From: Ligustrum vulgare
Taxonomy: Eukaryota; Streptophyta; Magnoliopsida; Lamiales; Oleaceae
Direction of reading: 5' to 3'
DNA: 64,000 bases
NCBI GenBank assembly: GCA_963555705.1
Contig: OY743169.1
Span: forward strand, 45,992,124-46,056,123
A model generated the notes under the pieces. The model was not told the origin of the DNA. It saw only the letters and a list, made by a program, of their open reading frames with translations, and searched no databases. Positions 24,416 to 35,678 of this stretch are shown piece after piece (the first letter of the stretch is position 1; every line of letters starts with the position of its first letter). The position numbers and the translations under genes were made by a program.

Positions 24416-24426
24416 ATAAAAATATC

Positions 24427-25626
24427 TGATAAGTGTGTTATACACACTTATTTTACTTTTAAATCGACAATTTAATTGACAAATTGAGCGAATTTCTACT
24501 TATAAATTGTGTTTATTTTGTACAATTAGGTACAACCTCATTTGGAAAGAAAATGGACAAGATTGGAGAGCAATTGAGCGAAAAGAAGAGCAAATTTGAT
24601 GTCCAATGACCTAATTTTTATCTCCAAATCCTAGCTTCTTCTCCCATTTTTTCTTCTTTCTTTTCTTTTCTTTTCTTTGTTTTTGCTTTAGTTTGTAATT
24701 TTAGTTTGTAGTTTAGTTTTTGATTTCAAGTTGCTAGCTAGTCTCCATTGGATCAAAGAAGCAAAAAGTGAGGTGAAGATTCAAAGCATTGTTGAAGGAA
24801 TTTTGGGGCAAAAATCAAGGGAAGTAATTTATTTCATTATCTTGTATTTTTAATCTTTGATTTCTATATTTTGTGATGTATTTTTGTAAACTTCAACTTT
24901 TGTGCAATATTTATATAATGGGCTATTTGTTTTATGTTGGGATGATTGATGTAGCTTAACTTAGTTTAAGTAATATTAATTTTTATTTATTAATTTTGAG
25001 CTTATTTCATGTGTGTTTGTTGTTGAGATTATTCCTTGTGTTTGATTGATTACCAAATATATGTTTTGTGAAGTGTAAAATAATCGAGAGATATTGTGCA
25101 TTTTAAACCAAATAATAAATGCTCTAGGTTCTTGTTAAGGATAGAGATATACCTTAAACCCTAAATGATCTATTGAGTTATTTTCACAAAGAGTTAATGC
25201 AATTGATTGAGTTTTAATCGATATAGAGATATAGTAGGTTAAACCAACTGATTAGGGTTAATTTCACCCGAGAGAGGTAATTAACTAAACTTGAAAAATC
25301 GGGTCTAACATTGTAAATGAGTAATTTATTAATTTGTATGTGTTGAGAAATTACTTAAGTAAGAGTTAATTGAAATCATGAATCCCAACTATTTTATCTT
25401 CTATTTTCCTTATTTTAACTTGGTTTAAAATTAGTTTCTTTAATTTAGAAATTTACAAAAATTCAACTTTTAATTGTGTGTTTCTTTTTATTGTTAGAAT
25501 TAAATTAATTAAAGTTTTATAATTTAGAGTGTACATTCCTCGTGGGATCGACAATCCGGACTCAAAAAGTCCATTTATTACTTGTACGCGACTCGTGTAC
25601 TTGCGCTACACTATTTTGAGCGAACA
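24427..25626 (+). repeat. 5' LTR of E1, with a 466-bp deletion
   Basis: It runs from TGATAAGTGTG to GAGCGAACA. Compared with the other LTR it lacks the segment matching 28971-29436. The break sits at a shared AATT, which points to microhomology-mediated deletion. The intact LTR would be about 1.67 kb. Confidence 0.85.
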
Positions 25627-25632
25627 AGTTTT

Positions 25633-25646
25633 TGGCGCCGTTGTCG
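25633..25646 (+). other. Primer-binding site of E1
   Basis: TGGCGCCGTTGTCG lies six bases after the LTR end. This TGGCGCCGTTG type is used by Tat/Athila-lineage elements; the minus-strand neighbour E2 has the same core. Confidence 0.8.
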
Positions 25647-25973
25647 AAGAATTTTTTACTTTGATTATTACTTTAATTAATTTTAGTTTTAACAATTTGT
25701 AATTTTTTTTTATGTTTTATTTTGTTACCTTTGGTTTACCACCATTATTCTAATTTTTCTTGTGTTTGGTTTTCTTTCTATACATATTTGATTTTAACAT
25801 TGGCAAAATAGGAAAGTAATTGCAATGAACAATCTTAACATTGGTGATGAATACGTGCCTGAAAAATATTTAAGTTGTTAAATTTGTTACAAGATGCATT
25901 GTAATGGACAATGTTTGTTTTCGGGTAATAGTTTGATTACGTCGAAACTTATTAAGTTTAGACAATATTTGAA

Positions 25974-26402
25974 ATGTCGAAAACAAGCGACACATTGAAT
26001 ATAAGTTACATGCTCTTGGGGATTAATAGGAAAAACTTTCCATTGCCCATGTATTCAAATTTTGGATCGGTCATTCAATCTAAGGAGACATCAACTAATG
26101 GAGATGAGCTTGAAGAGAATGATAATTTAATCACAAAAGAATCAATTGGAGAAGTGAAAATTAATGAGGAAGTGATCAAATCAAATTCTCTCAACTTCAT
26201 TGATTGCTCAATAATAGAATTTGTGATTAAGTCACTTGAGGAGGAGCAAGTCTACATTATTGAATTTGAATTGGATAGAATAGGAAAGTCCCATGACTTT
26301 AGAAGGGGAAAAATGCAAGTATTTCGAATCAATGAAGAGTGGAGCAAAGCCAAAAGAAGCAAAATGAGCAAGGCATCAAAAGCTATGTTTAGGGTGCCAT
26401 GA
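25974..26402 (+). CDS. Small retroelement ORF of unknown function, 142 aa
   Basis: The protein is acidic in its middle third (EENDNLITKE...) and ends in a basic tail with EEWSKAKRSKMSKASKAMF. Its last about 70 residues align with the C-terminus of the minus-strand ORF of E2 (GKMQVFRINEEWSK against GKVQFFSLNAPWSK, both ending AMFRVP or ALFKVP). Conservation of this tail in two diverged elements suggests it was translated. It matches no enzyme I know. It is followed at once by the GGGAGGCAA motif region typical of this lineage. It may be the C-terminal remnant of a gag-like protein. Confidence 0.55.
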   Translation: MSKTSDTLNISYMLLGINRKNFPLPMYSNFGSVIQSKETSTNGDELEENDNLITKESIGEVKINEEVIKSNSLNFIDCSIIEFVIKSLEEEQVYIIEFELDRIGKSHDFRRGKMQVFRINEEWSKAKRSKMSKASKAMFRVP

Positions 26403-26429
26403 AGTGCTTATGCGAAGAGTCGAGCTAAT

Positions 26430-26464
26430 GACTTCAAAATAAGCGCTTAATGGGAGGCAATCCA
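26430..26464 (+). other. Conserved GGGAGGCAA motif of the Tat/Athila lineage
   Basis: AAGCGCTTAATGGGAGGCAA follows shortly after the small ORF. The same motif appears inverted at 32905-32922 (ACCTCCCAACAAGCGCT), at the equivalent place in E2. Its role is unknown to me; its conservation marks the family. Confidence 0.6.
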
Positions 26465-27501
26465 TTCTCTATCATTTACTTACTTTATGTCTATTTAATT
26501 TTTGCATTTTATTTACTTTCTTGCAAATAAGTTGGTTAGGCCCAAGTCTTTATCTTCCACATTTATTTTCCTCAAGTTGAGTAGTGGGAAATAGCTCAAA
26601 TGCATTCTCATTTAATTCTAGCATATACTCATATCAAACTTTCAAAGTCAAAATCTGCTTAAAACTCATTTTTAAATCATTGGTTCATATTGTCTTTTAT
26701 CTTCAAATGTGATTTCATATTGATGTGGATGGGCAAATTTTATTGGATTTATGAGTTAGAATTGAGATGTTGAATGCGATTTAAATTTTTGGGTCATTCA
26801 CCACTTAATATCTACTCTTTTCTTGTGTTTTCATACGATGCTCACAAGGTGTTCGGTGAAATGCCTCATTGGAGAAAATTGTGCTCAATCGATTGGAGGC
26901 TTCAACACAAGTTTGGGGGTGGGTTATTAGTGTCTGCTATGAGACGTTCACATGCCCAAGACTACTTATGAGTGCCCCACCACTTCTTGGGATGTCTAGT
27001 AACTTCTTTTCTCTTACTTTGATTTTATTTTACACATTGAGGACAAATGTGCATTTCACGTTTGGGGGTGATTTCTTATTGTGTATTGACATGTAAGATT
27101 GCCTTGCCGGCCAGGATTACTTGATGTTTAAAATGGTTATTGATTCATGATTTATGACCAATATGCTACTTATGTCTATTTTTACAAAATACTTATCCAT
27201 GCAAGATCATATTTATCTTGAGCACAATAATCATAATTGATTGTTGTTGAAGTTTGAGAATTGTTGAAGGGTGAAGATGTTAATGGAGCAGAAGAACTAG
27301 GTTGTGAGCTTATATTTTAATTTTTATCAACCTATCCAATATTTCTTAAAACTTTAAATCTCTTGATCCTAATGTAAGACAAGTTTGGAGGTGGTCGACC
27401 CGGTGAAGGAGACAGTCTAGACGTGTGGTGATTCTACGCATGTTGGAAATAAATTTTGTGTGGAGTGTATTTCGCCAAGTATAAGATAAGTAATGATCGT
27501 A

Positions 27502-27778
27502 TGTAATACCCCGCCTAAGAAAGCTTAAAAGAAATGATAGGTACTACTCATACCAATAAGGTGTACCTTCTTTTTCGGAAGTCCGTCATTAAAAACTCCA
27601 CAGTTAAGCGTACTTGACTTGGAGAAATTCTGGGATGGGTGACCTCCTGGGAAGTTTTCTCGGGGAGCGTGCGAGTGAAGACAAAGCATGCTGAAAAGAC
27701 TCGTATTGGTACAATGGGGAAAGTATTCCGTCATCTAACGGCCGGGACAACCCGTTAAGTGGGACTCGGGTCGTTACA
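27502..27778 (+). mobile_element. Cassandra TRIM solo LTR with 5S rRNA-like region
   Basis: It starts TGTAATACCCCGCC and ends GGGTCGTTACA. Positions about 27592-27655 resemble the 3' half of 5S rRNA, including CACAGTTAAGCGTACTTG and GGATGGGTGACCTCCTGGGA, the internal pol III control regions. This is the mark of Cassandra, a miniature LTR element. Flanks are TCGTA (27497-27501) and CCGTA (27779-27783), 4 of 5 identical, so it is a solo LTR. It sits inside E1 and is younger than it. It is not a 5S gene: the ends are LTR ends and the 5S part is incomplete. Confidence 0.9.
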
Positions 27779-28535
27779 CCGTATGCTAAAATTCTAAGCT
27801 CATTTTAATTTTTGCATTGCATTACCCTATCTCAAAGCCTTTTTGACTCGAGTAATTATGCCAGTAGAAGTATCTTGAAAATTGGTGCCTTCAGTTTGAA
27901 ACTTGAGAGTCACCGGCCTAAAACTCGCTACATGGGTCAATTAGAAAACTTAATGAGTAGGGTACACACACACACTTTAAAAAAAAACACTTCATCATTG
28001 CATTTGCTTAATAAGTCTACCTACTTTGTAACTTTTTTTACTCGAGTTATTAAGTCCGTAAGGGTATTTTGAAATCTGGTACCCTTTGATCTTAAAACAA
28101 TCGGGGAGTTTTCGACCTAAAGCTCGCTACATGGGTCAATTAGAAAGTTTAAGGGAGTGCGGAAGGCACGAGCATTCATCAAGTTAGGTTTTAGAAATCT
28201 CGCATTTGTACTTGCATAAGGGCTTAGATTAATAGTTGGTTTGAATTGCTAGTATAAACTTGAATGTTGAAGCACTCATTTAGTGGAGAGTCAGTGCATT
28301 TCTAGATTGTCGAAATTGGTAGTAAAACACACACAAACTATAGTGGAAAAGAAAAGAGTAATTTGAGAGTACCCTCTAAAATTGTATCCTGGGAGAGGAA
28401 AGAAAAATATTTATTAGGGGATGAATGTCACGAGTGAGAAAGGAAAGAATTGACCACTAATGGTGGGTTAGTTTTGACTTGAAACCTCTTTATTCATCAA
28501 TATTCTCGAAACTTAATTGATGATTGAAAGTGGCT

Positions 28536-28537
<2 letters not shown>

Positions 28538-28587
<50 letters not shown>
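28538..28587 (+). repeat. (CA)25 microsatellite
   Basis: Uninterrupted CA units lie within the E1 interior, upstream of the polypurine tract. Confidence 0.97.
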
Positions 28588-28588
<1 letters not shown>

Positions 28589-28766
28589 GATCGAACACCG
28601 GATAAGCTAAACTTCTTTTTGGTAGCATTATTTGGAAACATACTTTTGAATTGATTATACAATTTTACACTCATGAGTAATTTGCAAGTTATATGACATT
28701 GTTGATCTATATTCCATATTACTTGGATGCACTAATAGATAATTTTGCTCGAGAGGAGCAAAAGCT

Positions 28767-28780
28767 CAAGTTTGGGGGTG
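28767..28780 (+). other. Polypurine tract of E1
   Basis: CAAGTTTGGGGGTG directly precedes the TG of the 3' LTR. It is the expected plus-strand primer position. Confidence 0.7.
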
Positions 28781-30137
28781 TGATAAGTGTGTTTTGCACA
28801 CTTATTTTGCTTTTAAATCGACAATTTAATTGACAAATTGAGCGAAATTTTACTTTTAAATTGTGTTTATCTTGTATAATTAGGTACAACCTCAATTGGA
28901 AAGAAAATGGACAAGATTGGAGAGCAATTGAGCGAAAAGAAGAGCAAATTTGATGTCCAATGACCTAATTGAAAGAAATCAAAAGTTTGGAGACTCAATT
29001 GCAACATCTCAGAAAGTTGGAGGACTAGAGATGTAAATATTTTAGTGGCATATTTGTAATGAAAGTCAAAATTCGAGGACTAAATTGAAGAATGCAAGAA
29101 GACGAGAGACTTGCCTTGCAAATTATTTAAAAGAAAAAGACCAAAAAAATATATATATAGCGTGACATGGACTAATGCCCATGCCTTTTTCAATTGAATA
29201 TTGTGCGCCCAACAATTCTCAACATATTTTTAATATGTTGCCCACGCGATCGTATGGGTTTTTTCCACACGATCGCGTGGACCATTTTCAACCCAATGCC
29301 GATTTTAATTTTCTATTTTTATTATTTTGATTTAAGGGCGCGTTTGGCTCAATTGTGGACGCGTTTTTTGACCTTTTAAGGTCAGATTTTTGGGGATATT
29401 TATACCCCCACTTCTCTCTTCACAAAATTCCCAATTTTTATCTCCAAACCCTAGCCGCTTCTCCCATTTTTCTTCTTTTTTCTTTTCTTTTCTTTTATTT
29501 GTTTTTGCTTTAGTTTGTAATTTAGTTTTTGATTTCAAGTTGCTAGTCTCCATTGAATCAAAGAAGCAAAAAGTGAGGTGAAGATTCAAAGTATTGTTGA
29601 AGGAATTTTGGGCCAAAAATCAAGGGAAGTGATTTATTTCATTATCTTGTATTTTTAATCTTTGATTTCTATATTTTGTGATGTATTTTTGTAAACCTCA
29701 ACTTTTGTGCAATATTTATACAATGAGCTAGTTGTTTTATGTTTGGATGATTGATGTAGCTTAACTTAGTTTAAGTAATTTTAATATTTGTTTATTAATT
29801 TTAAGCTTATTTCATGTGTGTTAGTTGTTGAGATTATTCCATGTATTTGATTGATCACCAAATATATGTTTTATGAAGTGTAAAATAATCGAGAGATATT
29901 GTGCATTTTAGACCAAATAACAAATGCTCTAGGTTCTTGTTAAGGATAGAGATATACCTTAAACCCTAGATGATCTATTGAGCTATTTTCACAAAGAGTT
30001 AATGCAATTAATTGGGCTTTAATCGACATAGAGATATAATAGGTTAAACCAATTGATTAGAGTTAATTTAACTCGAGAGAGATAATTAACTAAACTTGAA
30101 AAATCGGGTCTAACATTGTAAATGAGTAATTTATTAA
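28781..30137 (+). repeat. 3' LTR of E1, truncated
   Basis: It matches the 5' LTR from its TG end, keeps the 466 bp that the other lost, and stops at 30137 where the 5' LTR would continue for about 310 bp. Two copies of a GCGATCGC-like palindrome lie at 29241-29258 and 29265-29280. Confidence 0.85.
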
Positions 30138-32648
30138 CAATGCAAAATAATTTCTAGTTATATCATGCCAGATTTTCAAATGTGTGTGTGAATAGCCAAC
30201 GTCAAACGCATACTTATGCAAAAGATATACTCAACACTGTGTGGCTCATTATGCATATTCAAGCCCGAATCCCATGTGGTCAATCTATGATTTCTAATAA
30301 AATTCCTTTCAACACTCATGGATGATCAAAATTTTCTGCTTTTCTCTCACATTCCAAGTTTTTATCCATGTGGGTTTCTAAAAATATTCTTTGCTTTTTC
30401 CACCCGAGGTAGTCAGAATCAGAAATATGCATGCATAACAAATCAAATGAAAGCAGACCTCAATTCTACAACCTCAGCCACCACAGCTCAGTCAACAAAG
30501 CTTATACCATGCAATAACATTCTTTTTTATTTTTATTTTTTTTTCTTTTGATGGACGACTTTTTTCTTTTAATTGTCCCTATCTTTTACCATCTTTGTGT
30601 AGAACTTTTCATACTTGCTTTCTATATGACCCCTGTAGCAGGCTTTCAGATCGGCAACTCCCAAACCAGTTAGTTTTAGGGTACCAGGTTCAAATAACCC
30701 CTCAGACGTACTTGCTTTCTAATTGATCCCTGTAACGAGCTTTAGGTCGATGACTCCCAAGCCGTTGGCTTTAGGGTATCAGGTTTGAAGGACCCCTCGA
30801 ACTTACTTACTCGAGTCAAAAAGGCATTTGAAGAGCAGAATAAGACATTCAGTATTTTTCTATTTTTATGCTGGAAATGGTTTATACCAATTGACCAAAC
30901 TGCAATGACTAAAGTGCAAAACCAAGAACCACAGACATCCAACCCGTCAATACACACAAATTCCAACCATTTTAGCCCCAAACTTGCCTTCTAGCATGAT
31001 TGGTTCTAATTTAAGGATGTGATGTCTAACGATCTAAGTTCAGGGATTTTCAAGTCATTCCTAAGTTCAAATTGTATAAACTTTGCCCCACGTGTATTAA
31101 ACAAAATCTCTCACACAAACATTTATCTAACATTGGCTATGTGCGCAATGAATATGAATCTAACAAAACATAACTAGTTCAAAATAAGTTCATGCTTTCA
31201 TGTTGTCCAATTTTCAAGCCTAAACACAAATTGATTCATACTATATCCTAGGCAATAAACATGTCAACAAAGTTTTCAATTTTTTTTTTTAAATCCCAAT
31301 AGAAATAGAATGAGAACATTCAATGAGTATGGAAGCAATTTATATGAATAAAATTCTTCATCCCCAAACTAGAAAGAAACATTGTCCTCAATGTTTGTCA
31401 AAAAGATCTAAATAATGTAATACAAGACAAAGAAGAGAGAACGAGAACTTCCCAGGTGAAATGTAGATGCTTTGTTGCCCTGATACTTCCATTTGAAATG
31501 ATGTTGGATGAATTTGACCCTATTCTTGCTCTGCCCAACTTGATTGGATGTGTTTTGATTGGTCTTTACCTTGCAAATAAGATATAAGTAACATTAGAAG
31601 TCATAAACACCAATAAGAAATAATGGAAGTTCAGTACCACACCCCCAAACTAAAGTTAAAGCAAAATTTTGAATTTTCAGAATTGGTCGAATACACATAT
31701 TCAAGCCTTGAGATCGCTTAGAAAAACATAAATTTTCCCGAGCCATCTTTTGATACGTTAAAATTCACAGCATGATCGAAAATATATTAAAAATTCAACT
31801 CATTTGAAGATCAATAGGATCATGAAACAATGTTGAGAAGTAGGTGACGTTAGACAGTTTCTTGGTGCAATGGCCTGCAGTGGCCTTGCAATGGGGCTGC
31901 CATGATGCCAACATGGTTTTAATGGTTTTAATGCCAAGATGTGAACTAACTCATGCACCACACACACATAAAAATTGATACACATGTTATGAAGATAAAT
32001 GCTCGGATGGATTTATAAAATTAGCACAAAACTCTCTTTGTGGCATTTCATCAAACACATGGTGTGCATTGCAAGAATCAAAGGGTATGCATAGGTTTGG
32101 AGGCATAAATGAACCTGAAATTTTTGTCTACTAAACCAAAAATCACAAACTCCAACTACTACCCTAAGCCCATGCTTCACAATTCACAATTTCAATTATT
32201 CAAAAAACTAATAGAAGATTTCATAAATTTGAGTTAACAATGTATCAAGTGAAGCAATCCATACCTTTGATTGATTTGGATGTGAAAATAGCAATGAATT
32301 TGATGCAATGAAGTGTTGATGACATGCATGATAGATGAAAGATTAATTCTGGAGTGATTTTGGGGAGTGTAAACGAATTTGTGTTGTTTAAAATTGAAAG
32401 AATTAAGTGAAGCATTTAAACAGCCAATTTTGATATCAGTGTAGCCACGCGATCGCGTGGTTCAATGTTTTAGAACCTATTGATTTTTTAATGCAAACTC
32501 GCAATCGCTATAGCCTCTTGGCACGCGATCGGGTAGTTCCCGGCATTTATGAAAATTTTTCCTATTTTTGATTTTCAAAATCGTTTTTAGCCCCCTAATT
32601 ACTTCATGATTTATGCAATGACGTTCCAACATTAACTTCATGATCCAA

Positions 32649-32652
<4 letters not shown>

Positions 32653-32685
<33 letters not shown>
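32653..32685. repeat. (GT)n microsatellite
   Basis: About sixteen GT units lie in the E2 interior. Confidence 0.95.
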
Positions 32686-32687
<2 letters not shown>

Positions 32688-32952
32688 TTGGGATGACAAT
32701 AAAAAACCTAGCCTAATAAAAACATGCAAAATCAAAAACATACATAAATATGCAATAATAGACTATTATGCAAAAGTGTTCTTAACATGAAACATGGAAA
32801 ACACTCAAACACATTTCCTATCATGCATATATCTAAAATTTTAATACTAAAATAAATAATGAAAGCGTAATAAGTAAAAGGGAATAAAGGTTGGGTTACC
32901 TCCCAACAAGCGCTCCATTTTAAGTCTAAAGCCCAACTTTTTACCTGATTTT

Positions 32953-33465
32953 TCAAGGAACTTTAAAGAGAGCTTTTGATGACCGTATTTGTTTTTGACG
33001 GTCAAATTTGCTCCACGGTGCATTTAAGCTGAAAAATTGTACCTTGCCCATGTCATAAGTGTTAACATCTCCACTCGATTCAACTTTCAAAATGTAGACT
33101 TCAATTATTTCTTCATCACCAATGATGAAATCAATTCTTGCCCAATCATTGAATTTGGAGGATTGCATTGCAACTTCGGCACCCTTAAGTGTCTGTTTTT
33201 CTGTGATCAACTCCTCTTTCTTCAATTGTTCTTCCTCTTTGACTGAAGTCTCCTCGAGCTCGATGTCCTGATTCTGCATTGTTGACAATTGGACAAAGAT
33301 ATGTTCATGGCAGCTATTTTCTTCTGGTTGATCCACTTTTTCAAGTTCTTCTTTTTCTTCAACTGTTTCAATCAATTTTTCTGGCTCCTCTGATCTTTGC
33401 ACCTGAATTTCTGGTAATGGAAATGGCTGACTCTCTGTCATGCTTACTGTCCACTGCTCCATCAA
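32953..33465 (-). CDS. Retroelement ORF, 170 aa, Glu/Gln-rich with conserved tail
   Basis: The N-terminal 100 residues are Glu-rich (EPEKLIETVEEKEELEK...) and likely helical or disordered. The C-terminal 70 carry IDFIIGDEEIIEVYILKVE and GKVQFFSLNAPWSK and end ALFKVP. That tail is shared with the 142-aa ORF of E1. A single in-frame stop at about 33470 separates this ORF from upstream gag-like coding in the same frame, so the original protein was longer. I know no named family for the tail. Confidence 0.5.
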   Translation of the reverse strand: MMEQWTVSMTESQPFPLPEIQVQRSEEPEKLIETVEEKEELEKVDQPEENSCHEHIFVQLSTMQNQDIELEETSVKEEEQLKKEELITEKQTLKGAEVAMQSSKFNDWARIDFIIGDEEIIEVYILKVESSGDVNTYDMGKVQFFSLNAPWSKFDRQKQIRSSKALFKVP

Positions 33466-33469
33466 CTTC

Positions 33470-34130
33470 TAAATTTCAGCTTGTTGTTTTTGCAATTCCT
33501 GATTTATCAAATCTTCAATTTCAGCTTGAACTGCATGTATTGGTGGACACTCCTCTGGTGGTCTTTCTGTTCTACTAATTGCCAACCACTCCATCTGATC
33601 TCTCATTTCATTCAATTTAGCTCGTTGATCTTGGAGTAGCTGTTATAGCAAATCTTCGTTGGATATACATTCTTTGACCTGTTGTTTCCCCACTTGCTGA
33701 TAGTGAAAATCTTTCTGTAGTTCTTGAAAATTTTCTTGTTGATCTTCTAGCAACTGTAATAATAAATCTCTGTTGTGATCACTTTGCTGTTGTTGTTACT
33801 GTTGGAAAAATTGCAGGCTATGGATACTCTGATTATTTGGCCTCGAGAAATTTGGCTTGTCGTTCCAGTAAGGATTATAAGCTTGAAAATATGAACTCCT
33901 TTGCTGGATGTGACTATTTTCCCAATAATTATCCTAATCAATCTCTGGTTGAGCCTGATGTGCGAAAGGACAATCTTGGACGGCATGATTTTCACAGCAA
34001 AAGTCACATATCTGATAAGTTTGAAATGCAACTTGATCATGGAGTCATTGATAAAGGTTCGCTGCCATCTTGGTGTGTTGCCTCCAACTATCTCAATATT
34101 CATTCAATACCTGAGAAGGAGACAATTCAC
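33470..34130 (-). pseudogene. Gag C-terminal remnant with zinc knuckle
   Basis: On the minus strand, ICDFCCENHAVQDCPFA (about 34015-33965) has CX2CX3HX4C spacing, followed by AYNPYWNDKPNFS. Athila/Tat gag proteins carry a CxxC...H...C knuckle followed by YNPGWRNHPNFSW, so this is a close match. It continues into a Gln-rich coiled-coil-like stretch (QQENFQELQKDFHYQQ). Several stops interrupt it. The Gln-rich part runs in frame into the 170-aa ORF after one stop. Confidence 0.7.
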
Positions 34131-34240
34131 AGCCTTTAAAAAAAAAAAAAGACTAGGAAATCAAATAAAAATAAAAATAGAAACAAAAATAAAGTTCAAA
34201 CTAAAGTAAGAACTAATTGGTATTGATATTAATTAACAGT

Positions 34241-34257
34241 GCCCGGCAACGGCGCCA
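34241..34257 (-). other. Primer-binding site of E2
   Basis: The minus strand reads TGGCGCCGTTGCCGGGC, six bases inside the LTR end. It is nearer the canonical Tat/Athila site than the E1 copy. Confidence 0.85.
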
Positions 34258-34263
34258 AAAACT

Positions 34264-35678
34264 TGTTGTTAAGTAAGATCGCAAGTATACGATATCGCAA
34301 TCAAGTAATAAAGTGACTTTTGAGTCGAGTGATCGTTCCCACAAGGACTGTTTACTAAGTACCGAAATATTTTAGTTCTTCATTTTATTTGAACAGACAA
34401 AGAGAATTTGTGATTGTGAACTAAAACTAAGAAATTAAACAAAAGAATTAAATTTGCGAATTTGTTTTTGTTTTAAAAACGATTGTAAGGTAGTTGGGAT
34501 TCACGAATTCACCTAACCAATTAAACCAATTCCAATTCCAGATTTTATTTTCTAAATATGTGCTCGATCGAATTCACTAATTCAAATTGAGATTTCTCTC
34601 TAGAGTTTAAATCAATCCTACCTAAATAAGTCAACATTGTATCTCTACAGCGGATCCGAATATTCCTTATCTAGATGCATTACACACAAGAATTTACACA
34701 CGATCACAATAATAACAAGAGTATATCTCTATCTCTCGTTCAATTACCAGATTTATTACCTAGATCTATGTTATTGACTCACCTCTTGGATTATGAAAAT
34801 AACACATGATATCATGAAAGAATGGCAAGTTCATTCACGCGTTAAACGCAATAATAAATCAACACATGCATTAAAGCGTTAAAACAAGGAATATGGCATT
34901 AAAATAATTAATTAGGCTACATCGTTCATCTCAACATAAAATTTAGTTACACATCTTGATTAAAGAACAAAAAACAAGAAAATAAAACGTTCATTGAAAA
35001 TAACAAAGAAGAATGGAAAGATTGCACCAATTATCAATTCTTCAAGTATCTTCAATTCACGTCCCTCCGCGATGCTTGAATCTTCAAGAATTTGAATTGA
35101 AATCTCTGTTGTGGCTTGTTCTATGGAGAGGCAAATGTTCTGATTTCGTGCCTCTTGTGTTTTATATATAGGTTTTGGAGAAAACCTAGGTCAAGAAATA
35201 GAGAATTCTGTTGAAAATCGCGAGAAAAAGCCCACAGTCGGCCCAGCCGGATAAGCACGCGATCGCATGCTTGACCCTAAAACTCTCGGGTTATAATTTC
35301 GCACCATCTCGTGATTGCGTGGTATGTATCCAGGGATCACGACTTCCATCTTTTTTCGGCTGTGTAAGTTGGTCCCTAACTTTTAATTGCACATTCAATC
35401 CTCAACTTCCAATTGTTGCAATTTAGTCTCCAAACTTTATCTTCTTCTCTTTAGCACGATGAACCTTCCCGGTTGACGTCACATATCTCTCACTTTCTCA
35501 ATTAAGCTCCAATTAACATCCAATATTGCCGTTTTTCCATTAATTGCTTCATTCTTCTTCGATTGGGACATTTATGAAAAGTAAACAACTAAACACAAAT
35601 TAAGGAGCATATATTCTAAAACGACAATAATTTCTTCTAATTTAGACATACAAATAAGTGTATAAAATACACTTGTCA
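34264..35678 (-). repeat. 5' LTR of E2 (1415 bp)
   Basis: On the minus strand it runs from TGACAAGTGTATTTTATACA to TTAACAACA. Related LTR copies are at 37300-38734 and split at 40387-41300 and 52270-52626. It contains a GCACGCGATCGCATGC palindrome at 35255-35270. Confidence 0.85.

Larger units (their letters stand above)
19488..24426 (+). mobile_element. Decayed L1-type LINE with RNase H
   Basis: The order is 5' UTR, ORF1 with a CCHC knuckle, then ORF2 with endonuclease, reverse transcriptase, a cysteine-rich linker and a C-terminal RNase H, as in plant L1 elements carrying a plant-type RNase H. Many stops and frameshifts break both frames. No poly(A) tail or target duplication is clear. The 3' end abuts the LTR starting at 24427. 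Confidence 0.85.
24427..30137 (+). mobile_element. Non-autonomous Tat/Athila-like LTR retrotransposon (element E1)
   Basis: Components are LTR 24427-25626, primer site 25633-25646, a small ORF, a GGGAGGCAA motif region, a polypurine tract and a truncated second LTR. The internal 3.2 kb has no protease, reverse transcriptase or integrase. The interior holds a Cassandra solo LTR and a (CA)25 array. The TGGCGCCGTTG primer site and the GCGCTTAATGGGAGGCAATCC motif are typical of Tat/Athila-related families. The 3' LTR stops abruptly at 30137, where a second element begins in the opposite direction. Confidence 0.8.
30138..35678 (-). mobile_element. Second Tat/Athila-like element (E2), inverted relative to E1
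   Basis: On the minus strand the order is LTR (35678-34264), primer site (34257-34241), gag-like remnant (34130-33470), a 170-aa ORF (33465-32953), the CCTCCCAACAAGCGCT motif, then about 2.8 kb of non-coding interior down to 30138. The 3' LTR is missing. The interior shares several patches with E1 in reverse. No protease, RT or integrase is visible, so it is a gag-only type element. Confidence 0.75.

Noticed and set aside
27592..27660. Possible genuine 5S rRNA gene
   Set aside because: Only part of 5S is present and it lies inside TG...CA ends with target copies, so it is a Cassandra LTR.
27525..27734. 69-aa minus-strand frame
   Set aside because: It is antisense to the Cassandra LTR and resembles no protein family I know.
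32945..33465. Regulatory host protein encoded on the minus strand
   Set aside because: The frame lies between a Tat-like primer site and the GGGAGGCAA motif and continues a gag remnant, so it is retroelement sequence.
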